The position numbers and the translations under genes are program-made. The notes beneath the pieces were generated by a model that was not told the origin of the DNA, did no database searches, and saw only the letters and a program-made list of their open reading frames with translations. Positions 1 to 6,447 of a stretch of DNA of 8,481 nucleotides are shown here, piece by piece. This DNA is from Polaribacter sp. (GTDB lineage Bacteria > Bacteroidota > Bacteroidia > Flavobacteriales > Flavobacteriaceae): the NCBI GenBank assembly GCA_029248845.1, contig JAQWIO010000035.1, forward strand, positions 1 to 8,481, given 5' to 3'. How positions within the stretch are numbered: position 1 is the stretch's first letter; every line of letters starts with the position of its first letter.

Positions 1-39
1 TTTAAAACTAATTTTTATTTTTATTTATTCTAAATAAGC

Positions 40-70
40 TTTGTAGATATTATTTTGTGTAATATATTTG
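40..70 (+). promoter_or_regulatory. Bacteroidetes-type promoter for the DUF4856 gene
   Basis: A -33 element TTTG (40-43) is followed after 19 bp by a -7 element TATATTTG (63-70). This fits the TTTG / TAnnTTTG pattern known for the primary sigma factor of Bacteroidetes. Transcription would start near 75-78, leaving a leader of about 35 nt before the ATG at 111. The stretch upstream (1-39) is almost pure A/T and could act as an UP-like element. An inverted repeat spans the -7 box and is listed separately. The leader has no Shine-Dalgarno sequence, only A-rich DNA before the start, which is normal in this phylum. Confidence 0.7.
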
Positions 71-77
71 CACAAAA
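53..77. promoter_or_regulatory. Inverted repeat flanking the -7 box, possible operator
   Basis: The half-sites TTTTGTG (53-59) and CACAAAA (71-77) are perfect reverse complements separated by 11 bp. The spacer contains the whole -7 box (63-70). A dimeric regulator bound here would block or modulate initiation. The sequence does not match the classical E. coli Fur box closely enough for me to name the regulator. Operator function is inferred from position only. In such AT-rich DNA a 7-bp arm could occur by chance, although each arm contains two G/C pairs. Confidence 0.35.
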
Positions 78-110
78 ATCAATTCTTATTTAAAATTAAT
101 CTTAATAAAA

Positions 111-1304
111 ATGAAAAAAGTAATTTTATCCTTAGCAGTATGTTCACAAGTGTTATTTTCTTGTAAATCTTCAGACAGTGATATAGATGTACCGGTAACA
201 GAAGAACCATCCAACTATGCATTTCTTAGAAATGGAGCTACAAGTGTAAATTATAGTGGTCAATCAACCAGAATAGCAATGGGGAATTTATTTGTCAGTG
301 CTTTAAAGGATGAGACAAAAACCGAATCACAGTTAGACGCTATGTTTGATCACCAAAAAGGGAGTATAGATTTTGGGATAGATTCATTAGATACCTCCTC
401 AAAAAATTTACGAAGTAAAACAGCAGCATCCTCAGACTTGTTTTCTGATAATAGCACAGATGCAATAGCTATAAAATCACAATTTGATGCATGGATCGCA
501 GAGCAAGTAAGCGATGTATATCCATACTGGAATAACGCAGCTTCTGCTGGTTCGGCTGGTAAAATTCAGCAAGCAGGTGGAGGATCTACTCGATATGTTA
601 ATGGAAAAGGAGTTGAGCTAAATCAAATTATCAATAAAGGATTGATAGGTGGTTTGATGGTTGACCAAATGTTGAATAACTATTTAAGTACGGCAGTATT
701 GGATGCAGGAACAAATAAATCAGACAATGATTTGAAAACACTAGCAAGTGGAAAAAATTATACGACAATGGAACACAAATGGGATGAAGGTTTCGGATAC
801 CTCTATGGAGCCGATAATGCTGAAAATCCTACATTGAGTGCTGATAGTTTTCTTAATAAATATTTAGCTAAAGTTGATGGAGATACTGACTTTAAAGGTA
901 TAGCCAATACGATATATGATGCATTCAAACTTGGAAGAGCAGCCATCGTAAATAATGATTACATTACAAGAGACGAGCAGATTGAAATAATTAGAGCAAA
1001 TGTTTCTAAAGTGATTGCTATAAGAGCTGTTTATTACCTACAGCAGGGTAAAGCTGATTTAAATTCAGATATGGCTGCTGCTTTTCATGATCTTTCAGAA
1101 GGTCTTGGTTTTATTTACAGCCTTCAGTTTACAAGACAGCCAAATTCATCTGATTCTTACTTTACGCTCCAAGAAGTTACCTCTTATATCAATACATTGA
1201 TGGAAGGCAATGGATTGTGGGATGTTAGTACTGAGACCTTGGATACTATATCTGAAACAATTGCTGCAAAATTCGATTTTACTGTTCAAGAAGCTGCTAG
1301 TTAA
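111..1304 (+). CDS. DUF4856 family lipoprotein
   Basis: This is a 397-residue predicted lipoprotein. The signal peptide MKKVILSLAVCSQVLFSC ends in a lipobox (LFSC, Cys18), followed by a Ser/Asp-rich linker of the kind seen in exported lipoproteins. The body resembles DUF4856, a Bacteroidetes family often encoded beside imelysin genes; no biochemical activity is established that I know of. Two related motifs stand out: HKWDEGFGYLY at residues 222-232 and HDLSEGLGFIY at 326-336. Both read H-x3-E-G-x-G-aromatic-x-Tyr, which suggests a duplicated helical unit with paired His/Glu sites. The first ATG after the promoter is used, and it alone gives a complete signal peptide. An intrinsic terminator follows 10 nt after the stop, yet the next three genes run in the same direction. 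The likely role is a periplasmic or surface component of the neighbouring metal-uptake genes. The family call is made by eye. Confidence 0.8.
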   Translation: MKKVILSLAVCSQVLFSCKSSDSDIDVPVTEEPSNYAFLRNGATSVNYSGQSTRIAMGNLFVSALKDETKTESQLDAMFDHQKGSIDFGIDSLDTSSKNLRSKTAASSDLFSDNSTDAIAIKSQFDAWIAEQVSDVYPYWNNAASAGSAGKIQQAGGGSTRYVNGKGVELNQIINKGLIGGLMVDQMLNNYLSTAVLDAGTNKSDNDLKTLASGKNYTTMEHKWDEGFGYLYGADNAENPTLSADSFLNKYLAKVDGDTDFKGIANTIYDAFKLGRAAIVNNDYITRDEQIEIIRANVSKVIAIRAVYYLQQGKADLNSDMAAAFHDLSEGLGFIYSLQFTRQPNSSDSYFTLQEVTSYINTLMEGNGLWDVSTETLDTISETIAAKFDFTVQEAAS

Positions 1305-1314
1305 AAAAAATGTA

Positions 1315-1343
1315 AAAAAGCAATCTTTTTTAGATTGCTTTTT
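1315..1343 (+). terminator. Intrinsic terminator between DUF4856 and imelysin genes
   Basis: A 12-bp stem (1315-1326 paired with 1332-1343) encloses a 5-nt T loop. The core GCAATCT / AGATTGC is extended by an A tract upstream and a T tract downstream, so the U-rich tail forms part of the hairpin. It starts 10 nt after the DUF4856 stop codon. It should end most transcripts from the first promoter. The three downstream genes would then depend on read-through or on their own promoter. The symmetric A/T tracts would also allow termination on the opposite strand, but no minus-strand gene is present here. Confidence 0.75.
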
Positions 1344-1345
1344 AC

Positions 1346-1353
1346 TACTTTTG
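1346..1353 (+). promoter_or_regulatory. Possible -7 promoter box before the imelysin gene
   Basis: TACTTTTG (1346-1353) matches the Bacteroidetes -7 consensus TAnnTTTG and lies just after the terminator hairpin. Transcription would begin near 1360, giving a leader of about 23 nt to the ATG at 1383. No TTG-type -33 element is present at the expected 19-21 bp spacing, where the terminator stem lies, so this would be a weak or activator-dependent promoter. The match could also be chance in T-rich DNA. Confidence 0.3.
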
Positions 1354-1382
1354 TTCCTTTATTTAGAATAAATAGAAATAAC

Positions 1383-2480
1383 ATGTTTAAAAAAATTTTA
1401 TTTTTCTCGGGTTTATTGTTCACAATATACTCTTGTACTTCAACTGATGAAGGGGAGCTTATCATAGCAGATGATTTTGATAGGTCTTCGATGTTAGAAA
1501 ATATTGCAGATAATATCATACTTCCAGCCTACGAAGATTTTAGTGGAAAAATGAACGATTTGAAAGCTTCAGGTGAATTATTTACAACAAACCCAAATCA
1601 GGTAAATTTAAAAGCGTTTAGAACTTCATGGTTAACTGCATACAAAGTTTGGCAACACATTGAAATGTTTGATATAGGTAAAGCAGAAGAATTACAGTTT
1701 AAGTTTCATATGAATGTATATCCTTTAACTGTTCAAGATGTTGAAGATAACATAACAAATGGTAGTTATGATTTAGATAATGTTAACAATCAAGATGCTC
1801 AGGGCTTTCCTGCCTTAGATTATTTATTAAATGGTATTGCAGATACAGATGTTGCTATCTTAGAAAAATATAACCAGGCTTCTGGTAATAATTATAAAAA
1901 ATATATTTTAGATGTCTTAAATCAAATGAAAACCCTAACAGATATCGTTGTTTCAGATTTTAAAGCACAAAGAAATTCTTTCGTTACAAGTATCCAAAAT
2001 AATGCAACAAGTGCTGTAAATAAACTGATCAATGATTACATCTTTTACTACGAAAAAGGTTTGAGAGCAAACAAATTTGGAATTCCTGCAGGTGTTTTTT
2101 CATCCACACCTTTGCCAGAAAAAGTGGAAGGTTTTTACATAGACATTTGCTCTAAAGAACTAGCTATGGAAGCTTTAACAGCTGTTAAGAATGTGTTCGA
2201 AGGGGCGTCCTACGATTCTTCAGAAGTTGGCATTGGTTTTAATGATTATTTGATAAAGCTAGATAGACCAGATATTGTTAACAATATTACTTCTCAGTTT
2301 GCACAAGCAACGACAACGATAGATAATTTAAATAAAAGTTTTAATAGACAAATTACTACAGACAATATATCCATGACCAAAACATATGATGTATTACAAA
2401 AAACAGTAATATTATTAAAAGTAGATATGCTTCAAGCTTTTAACATCAATGTCGATTATGTTGATGCAGATGGAGATTAA
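1383..2480 (+). CDS. Imelysin family (peptidase M75-like) lipoprotein
   Basis: This is a 365-residue predicted lipoprotein of the imelysin family, whose members are periplasmic or surface proteins linked to iron uptake and also classed as peptidase M75. The start is set at the ATG at 1383, because from there the protein begins with a typical signal peptide (MFKKILFFSGLLFTIYSC) with lipobox IYSC and Cys18. An in-frame ATG at 1335 lies inside the terminator stem and would add 16 residues ahead of the Lys pair. Imelysin-like features are the segment around residues 80-99 (Arg80, Trp83, Trp90, His92, Glu94, Asp97-Gly99), the segment GFPALDYLL at 141-149, and a C-terminal NVDYVDADGD. The family motif GxHxxE is represented here by G-F-P-A-L-D, so its His and Glu are replaced by Pro143 and Asp146. 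The next gene follows after 63 nt with no strong terminator between them. Confidence 0.88.
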   Translation: MFKKILFFSGLLFTIYSCTSTDEGELIIADDFDRSSMLENIADNIILPAYEDFSGKMNDLKASGELFTTNPNQVNLKAFRTSWLTAYKVWQHIEMFDIGKAEELQFKFHMNVYPLTVQDVEDNITNGSYDLDNVNNQDAQGFPALDYLLNGIADTDVAILEKYNQASGNNYKKYILDVLNQMKTLTDIVVSDFKAQRNSFVTSIQNNATSAVNKLINDYIFYYEKGLRANKFGIPAGVFSSTPLPEKVEGFYIDICSKELAMEALTAVKNVFEGASYDSSEVGIGFNDYLIKLDRPDIVNNITSQFAQATTTIDNLNKSFNRQITTDNISMTKTYDVLQKTVILLKVDMLQAFNINVDYVDADGD

Positions 2481-2543
2481 TAATTAAACAAATTTATCAC
2501 CTGAACTTTGTTGTGCACTCAATAAATTTTAGGTTTTTTTATT

Positions 2544-3908
2544 TTGGTACATAAATTCAATTTCAAAGCTCAAACAAATACTGCTCCTCTAGCAGTATTT
2601 CGCTTTTTTTTTGGATTAATAATGTTTATCAGTATCGTTCGTTTCTGGTCCTATGGTTGGATAGAGAAATTATATTTAGTGCCCAAATTCCATTTTTCAT
2701 ATGATGGTTTTTCTTGGGTAAAACCCATTGGAAATTACACTTATTTGATATTTGCTATTTGTGCGATTTCTTCAATAATGGTCGCAATTGGTTATAAATA
2801 TAGAATTGCTATTCTTACATTTTTCTTATCCTTCTTATATATCGAATTGATGGATAAAACTACCTATCTAAATCATTATTATTTTATAAGTATTGTAAGT
2901 TTTTTATTAATATTCTTACCAGCGAATGCTTTTTTTTCAGTAGATGCTCACCAGAGAAAACTTCAGTATTTACAAGTTCCAAAATGGACCATTGATAGTA
3001 TCAAACTATTATTGACAATTGTTTACTTATACGCAGGTCTGGCAAAATTAAATTCAGATTGGTTGTTCAGAGCCATGCCTTTAAAAATTTGGCTTCCCTC
3101 CAAATACGATTTGCCATTTATTGGAGGGAATATAATGCAGCAAGAATGGTTTTTTTATGCTATGAGTTGGGGAGGATTATTGTATGACTTACTCATTCCG
3201 TTTTTATTACTCTATAAGAGAACAAGAATTTTTGCTTTTCTACTAGTCATATTTTTTCATGTTTTCACAAGTGTTTTGTTCCCAATAGGAATGTTTCCTC
3301 TGATAATGATTTTTTCTGCTATTATCTTTTTTGATGGGGCTTTTCATCAGAAAATAATAGTATTCTTATCAACATATTTTGTAAAAAGTAAGTCTGCCAT
3401 AAAGGAAGTGAAAAATTATAATTTTAAAAAAGGGAGGCAAAAAGTAGTTTTATCAATTGTCACTCTATTTTTTTTGATACAATTATTATTTCCGTGGCGT
3501 TATCTTCTATACCCCGGAGAATTATTTTGGACAGAAGAAGGATATCGTTTTTCTTGGAGAGTGATGTTGATGGAAAAAGCAGGCTTTGCAAATTTTAAAA
3601 TTGTTGACGGGATAACAAAAAAATTCTTTTATGTAGACAATAAGGACTTTTTAACCTCTTTTCAGGAAAAGCAAATGAGTTTTCAGCCCGATTTTATTTT
3701 AGAATATGCCCACTATTTGGGAGATCACTTCAAAAGTCAAGGTCATAAAAATGTACAAGTTTTTGTGGAGAGTTATGTGGCTTTGAATGGAAGATTGAGT
3801 ACTGTTTTTATCAATCCTAAAATAGATTTGTATCAACAAAAAGAAAGCTTTGAGCACAAAGATTGGATTGTTCCATTTTCATCAGAAATTAAAATTAAAG
3901 GAATCTAA
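2544..3908 (+). CDS. HTTM / vitamin K-dependent gamma-carboxylase-like membrane protein
   Basis: This 454-residue protein has about eight or nine hydrophobic segments (roughly residues 14-34, 66-82, 87-102, 112-127, 152-166, 203-223, 228-245, 249-264 and 300-318) and a soluble C-terminal part. It matches the HTTM family, bacterial homologues of animal gamma-glutamyl carboxylase. By eye, ELMDKTTYLNHYYF (101-114) aligns with the human segment containing catalytic Lys218, making Lys105 the equivalent. Other family features are AGLAKLNSDWL (164-174), FHVFTSVLFPIGMFP (238-252), GYRFSWRVML (333-342) and a C-terminal region around VALNGR...INPKIDL (412-429). Human-type enzymes use reduced vitamin K, CO2 and O2 to carboxylate Glu; the bacterial substrate is unknown. 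Translation appears to start at TTG (2544): an in-frame stop lies at 2523-2525, no ATG or GTG occurs between, and the first ATG (residue 27) would cut the first membrane helix. The stop is one base from the receptor gene. Confidence 0.85.
   Translation: MVHKFNFKAQTNTAPLAVFRFFFGLIMFISIVRFWSYGWIEKLYLVPKFHFSYDGFSWVKPIGNYTYLIFAICAISSIMVAIGYKYRIAILTFFLSFLYIELMDKTTYLNHYYFISIVSFLLIFLPANAFFSVDAHQRKLQYLQVPKWTIDSIKLLLTIVYLYAGLAKLNSDWLFRAMPLKIWLPSKYDLPFIGGNIMQQEWFFYAMSWGGLLYDLLIPFLLLYKRTRIFAFLLVIFFHVFTSVLFPIGMFPLIMIFSAIIFFDGAFHQKIIVFLSTYFVKSKSAIKEVKNYNFKKGRQKVVLSIVTLFFLIQLLFPWRYLLYPGELFWTEEGYRFSWRVMLMEKAGFANFKIVDGITKKFFYVDNKDFLTSFQEKQMSFQPDFILEYAHYLGDHFKSQGHKNVQVFVESYVALNGRLSTVFINPKIDLYQQKESFEHKDWIVPFSSEIKIKGI
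3897..3902 (+). promoter_or_regulatory. Shine-Dalgarno-like site deciding the receptor start
   Basis: AAAGGA lies in the last codons of the HTTM gene, 7 nt before the ATG at 3910. It is the clearest purine-rich ribosome-binding candidate in the window. It supports the 3910 start over the in-frame ATG at 3850, which lies inside the HTTM gene and lacks a signal peptide. The arrangement (stop TAA, one base, then ATG) suggests translational coupling. Confidence 0.5.
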
Positions 3909-3909
3909 A

Positions 3910-6318
3910 ATGATTTTAAAAAAAATAATTTCCGTCATATTTTTCTTTATAAGTTTTTGTTTTGTTGGGCAGTATAAGTATTCAGGGACTGTTATAGATA
4001 CAGATGATAAACCCATTAAAAGTGTTCAAATTTATGATCAAAATGGAGGTGCTCTCGTCCAAACAAATGCTTCTGGCAATTTTTTGTTTATGTCTAATAA
4101 GAAGGAAATCCCTTTGGTGTTTTACTTAGAAAACTATAAAATTAAATATGTGGTATTTACTTCAGATAAATCGGAAAATATTCAAGTTATATTGTCTCCT
4201 TTTCTCGAGGAATTATCAGAAATTCAAATTACTTCTAGGAGAAAAAAAGTTTTTGAATTAAAACGGTTAAATGATGTTGTTGGAACAGCTATTTATGCAG
4301 GTAAAAAAACAGAGGTTATTTTAGTAAATCAATCTACAGCAAACTTAGCATCCAATAATGCGAGACAGATTTTCAATCAAATTGCAGGGTTAAATATTTA
4401 TCAGAATGATGATGCAGGTTTACAATTGAATATTGGAGGTAGAGGCTTAGATCCTAATAGAACCGCAAATTTCAATACACGTCAAAATGGTTACGATATC
4501 AGTGCAGATGTATTGGGATATCCTGAAAGTTATTATACACCAGCAGCAGAGGGTTTAGATGAGATTCAAGTAATTAGAGGTGCAGCATCGCTTCAATATG
4601 GAACACAATTCGGTGGTTTGGTAAATTTTATTACCAAAAAACCAAATCAACAGAAAGAATTAGAGATTGTTAGTAGAAATACTATGGGAAATTTTGGTTT
4701 GTATACAAACTTTACAAGTGCAAGTGGAACCATAGACAAGGTTTCTTATTACAGTTATTTTAATTATAAGCAAGGAGATGGTTTTAGACCGAATTCTAAT
4801 TTTGAGTCCAAAAATGCTTTTCTACATGTAGATTATTCTCTAGATAGTAAAAATAGTCTTTCATTAGAGATAACTTATCTAAATTACTTGGCTCAACAAG
4901 CCGGTGGACTAACAGACCAAATGTTTTTAGAAAACCCATACCAAAGTAATAGAAAAAGAAATTGGTTTCAAGTAAATTGGATGTTATACAATTTAAAATG
5001 GATTCATTCCATTTCCGAAGACACTCATTTATCTTTTAATGTTTTTGGACTTGATGCTTCAAGAGATGCCCTAGGTTTTCGTACAAACAGAGTAAATCAA
5101 ATTGATCCCGATAGCGAAAGAGATCTGATAAAAGGGACTTTTAAAAATATTGGTTTAGAGACTAGATTTTTGAGTAGTTATTCAATTTTTAATAAAAAAT
5201 CAACTTTTTTAATTGGATCTAAATTTTACAAGGCAGTTAATACTAATTTACAGGGGCCAGGTTCTGATCTTTCAGAGGCAGATTTTACATTGCGTACAGA
5301 CATTTACCCCAATTACCCTAGGCAGTCCGATAGTAAATTTCCCAATTTAAATATTTCTCTATTTGGAGAAAACATTATTTATTTGAATGATAAACTGTCT
5401 ATAACTCCTGGTTTTCGATTCGAATACATAAATACACAAAGAGATGAAATAATTAAAGATATTGTTACGGATGCAGCTGGAAATATAATCAATGAGAATC
5501 TCAGAGATGAAGAAGAATCAAATAAAAGAAATTTTATTCTACTGGGAGTTGGTGCTAGTTATAAGTTGAATCATTTTTTAGAGTATTATACAAATATTTC
5601 ACAAAACTATAGATCTGTAACTTTTTCTGACATTAGTACAGCTAATCCTGCTTTCGAAATTTCACCCGATATTACAGATGAAAAAGGATTTTCAATTGAT
5701 GCTGGATTGAGGGGGAATTACAAAAACTATTTTTCCTATGATGCCAATGTTTTTGGGCTTTTTTATAATGATAGAATTAATATTTATACAAGAGCAGATG
5801 GGAAGGCAGAAAGAGATAATATTGGGGATGCAAGAATTTTAGGAATTGAAAGTTTGATAGATTTTAATATAAAAAAGTTCTTTACGAATCATTCAGAATA
5901 TGTCTTTAATTATTTTGTAAATACTTCTTTTATTACTTCAAAATATACAAAATCCGAAAAAAATGGTGTCGTTAATAATCAGGTTGAGTTCATACCAAAT
6001 ATGAATATAAAAACAGGAATTCGTTTTGGTTACAAAAACTTTTTAAGCAGTATTCAATATTCTTACCTATCAAGTCAATTTTCAGATGCAACCAACGCGA
6101 GAGGAGGAAGTATCAGTGGAGTGACAGGTGAAATACCTGCGTATGATATTTTAGATATTTCTGCTTCCTACAAATACAAATTCTTAAAGCTAGAGGCTGG
6201 CTTAAATAATGCATTAAATAAAGTATATTTTACAAGAAGAGCAGCTGGCTACCCTGGTCCAGGAATTATACCCTCTCCACCAAGAAATTATTATATTGGT
6301 CTGGAATTGAAATTATAA
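3910..6318 (+). CDS. FecA-like TonB-dependent outer-membrane receptor
   Basis: This is an 802-residue outer-membrane receptor expected to import an iron or other metal chelate using TonB energy. A signal peptide covers residues 1-20 (MILKKIISVIFFFISFCFVG). Residues about 22-95 form a CarboxypepD-regulatory-like beta domain (YSGTVIDTDDKPI, later TNASGNFLF), typical of Bacteroidetes receptors. LSEIQIT (102-108) is a likely TonB box. The plug runs from about 115 to 245 and includes QIFNQIAGLNIY, the IGGRGLDPNR loop, and EIQVIRGAASLQYGTQFGG followed by LVNFITKKP. The remaining residues form the beta barrel, which ends in YYIGLELKL. The plug wording resembles the FecA-like group annotated as Fe(III)-dicitrate transport, but the true substrate cannot be read from sequence. 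No STN signalling domain and no sigma or anti-sigma pair is seen here. It is co-transcribed with, and probably translationally coupled to, the HTTM gene. Confidence 0.92.
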   Translation: MILKKIISVIFFFISFCFVGQYKYSGTVIDTDDKPIKSVQIYDQNGGALVQTNASGNFLFMSNKKEIPLVFYLENYKIKYVVFTSDKSENIQVILSPFLEELSEIQITSRRKKVFELKRLNDVVGTAIYAGKKTEVILVNQSTANLASNNARQIFNQIAGLNIYQNDDAGLQLNIGGRGLDPNRTANFNTRQNGYDISADVLGYPESYYTPAAEGLDEIQVIRGAASLQYGTQFGGLVNFITKKPNQQKELEIVSRNTMGNFGLYTNFTSASGTIDKVSYYSYFNYKQGDGFRPNSNFESKNAFLHVDYSLDSKNSLSLEITYLNYLAQQAGGLTDQMFLENPYQSNRKRNWFQVNWMLYNLKWIHSISEDTHLSFNVFGLDASRDALGFRTNRVNQIDPDSERDLIKGTFKNIGLETRFLSSYSIFNKKSTFLIGSKFYKAVNTNLQGPGSDLSEADFTLRTDIYPNYPRQSDSKFPNLNISLFGENIIYLNDKLSITPGFRFEYINTQRDEIIKDIVTDAAGNIINENLRDEEESNKRNFILLGVGASYKLNHFLEYYTNISQNYRSVTFSDISTANPAFEISPDITDEKGFSIDAGLRGNYKNYFSYDANVFGLFYNDRINIYTRADGKAERDNIGDARILGIESLIDFNIKKFFTNHSEYVFNYFVNTSFITSKYTKSEKNGVVNNQVEFIPNMNIKTGIRFGYKNFLSSIQYSYLSSQFSDATNARGGSISGVTGEIPAYDILDISASYKYKFLKLEAGLNNALNKVYFTRRAAGYPGPGIIPSPPRNYYIGLELKL

Positions 6319-6414
6319 CAAACCTTCATCATTTTTCAAGGAACTTGATTAGACGGTTTACTTAACAGATAATTTTAAAGCTTATACATTATAGTAAAAC
6401 TCAATAATAAGTTG

Positions 6415-6422
6415 TAAATTTG
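6415..6422 (+). promoter_or_regulatory. guaB -7 promoter box
   Basis: TAAATTTG (6415-6422) matches the Bacteroidetes TAnnTTTG consensus. Transcription would begin around 6427-6430, giving a very short leader of about 20 nt before the guaB ATG at 6448. I see no TTG at the expected -33 position, so the upstream element is weak or absent. The likely start point falls inside the palindrome at 6426-6444. Confidence 0.5.
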
Positions 6423-6425
6423 CTC

Positions 6426-6444
6426 GCAATTATATTATAATTGC
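6426..6444. promoter_or_regulatory. 19-bp palindrome just before guaB, possible operator or leader hairpin
   Basis: GCAATTATATTATAATTGC is a perfect inverted repeat with 9-bp arms around a single T, ending 3 nt before the guaB ATG. As DNA it could be an operator at the transcription start. As RNA it could fold into a stem of about 8 bp with a 3-nt loop that covers the ribosome landing zone. No Shine-Dalgarno sequence is present. Its position suggests purine-linked control of guaB, but no regulator can be named from this sequence. Confidence 0.45.
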
Positions 6445-6447
6445 AAC

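Larger units (their letters stand above)
6319..6447. other. Intergenic region between receptor and guaB
   Basis: This 129-bp gap separates the receptor stop from the guaB start. I find no convincing intrinsic terminator for the receptor operon: the best dyad, CAAG/CTTG near 6338-6348, has only a 4-bp stem and no U tract. The right part carries the guaB -7 box and a 19-bp palindrome, listed separately. The rest is featureless AT-rich sequence. Confidence 0.6.

Noticed and set aside
1301..1519. Minus-strand reading frame of 72 codons across the terminator and the imelysin 5' end
   Set aside because: It overlaps the terminator and the well-supported imelysin gene, has no recognisable protein features, and contains translated hairpin sequence.
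2490..2540. Inverted repeat AAATTTAT (2490-2497) / ATAAATTT (2522-2529) followed by a T run, considered as a terminator before the HTTM gene
   Set aside because: The stem is A/T only, with a 24-nt loop and no G/C pairs, so it would be unstable. Such repeats are expected by chance in this DNA.
2511..2546. Possible promoter at the HTTM start (TTG at 2511 and TATTTTG at 2540-2546)
   Set aside because: The downstream element is one base short of TAnnTTTG, overlaps the start codon, and the spacing of 26 bp is too long.
3850..3909. Upstream in-frame ATG for the receptor, adding 20 residues
   Set aside because: It lies inside the HTTM coding region and would put a basic segment ahead of a clear signal peptide. 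The ATG at 3910 has a ribosome-binding candidate and the correct signal peptide.
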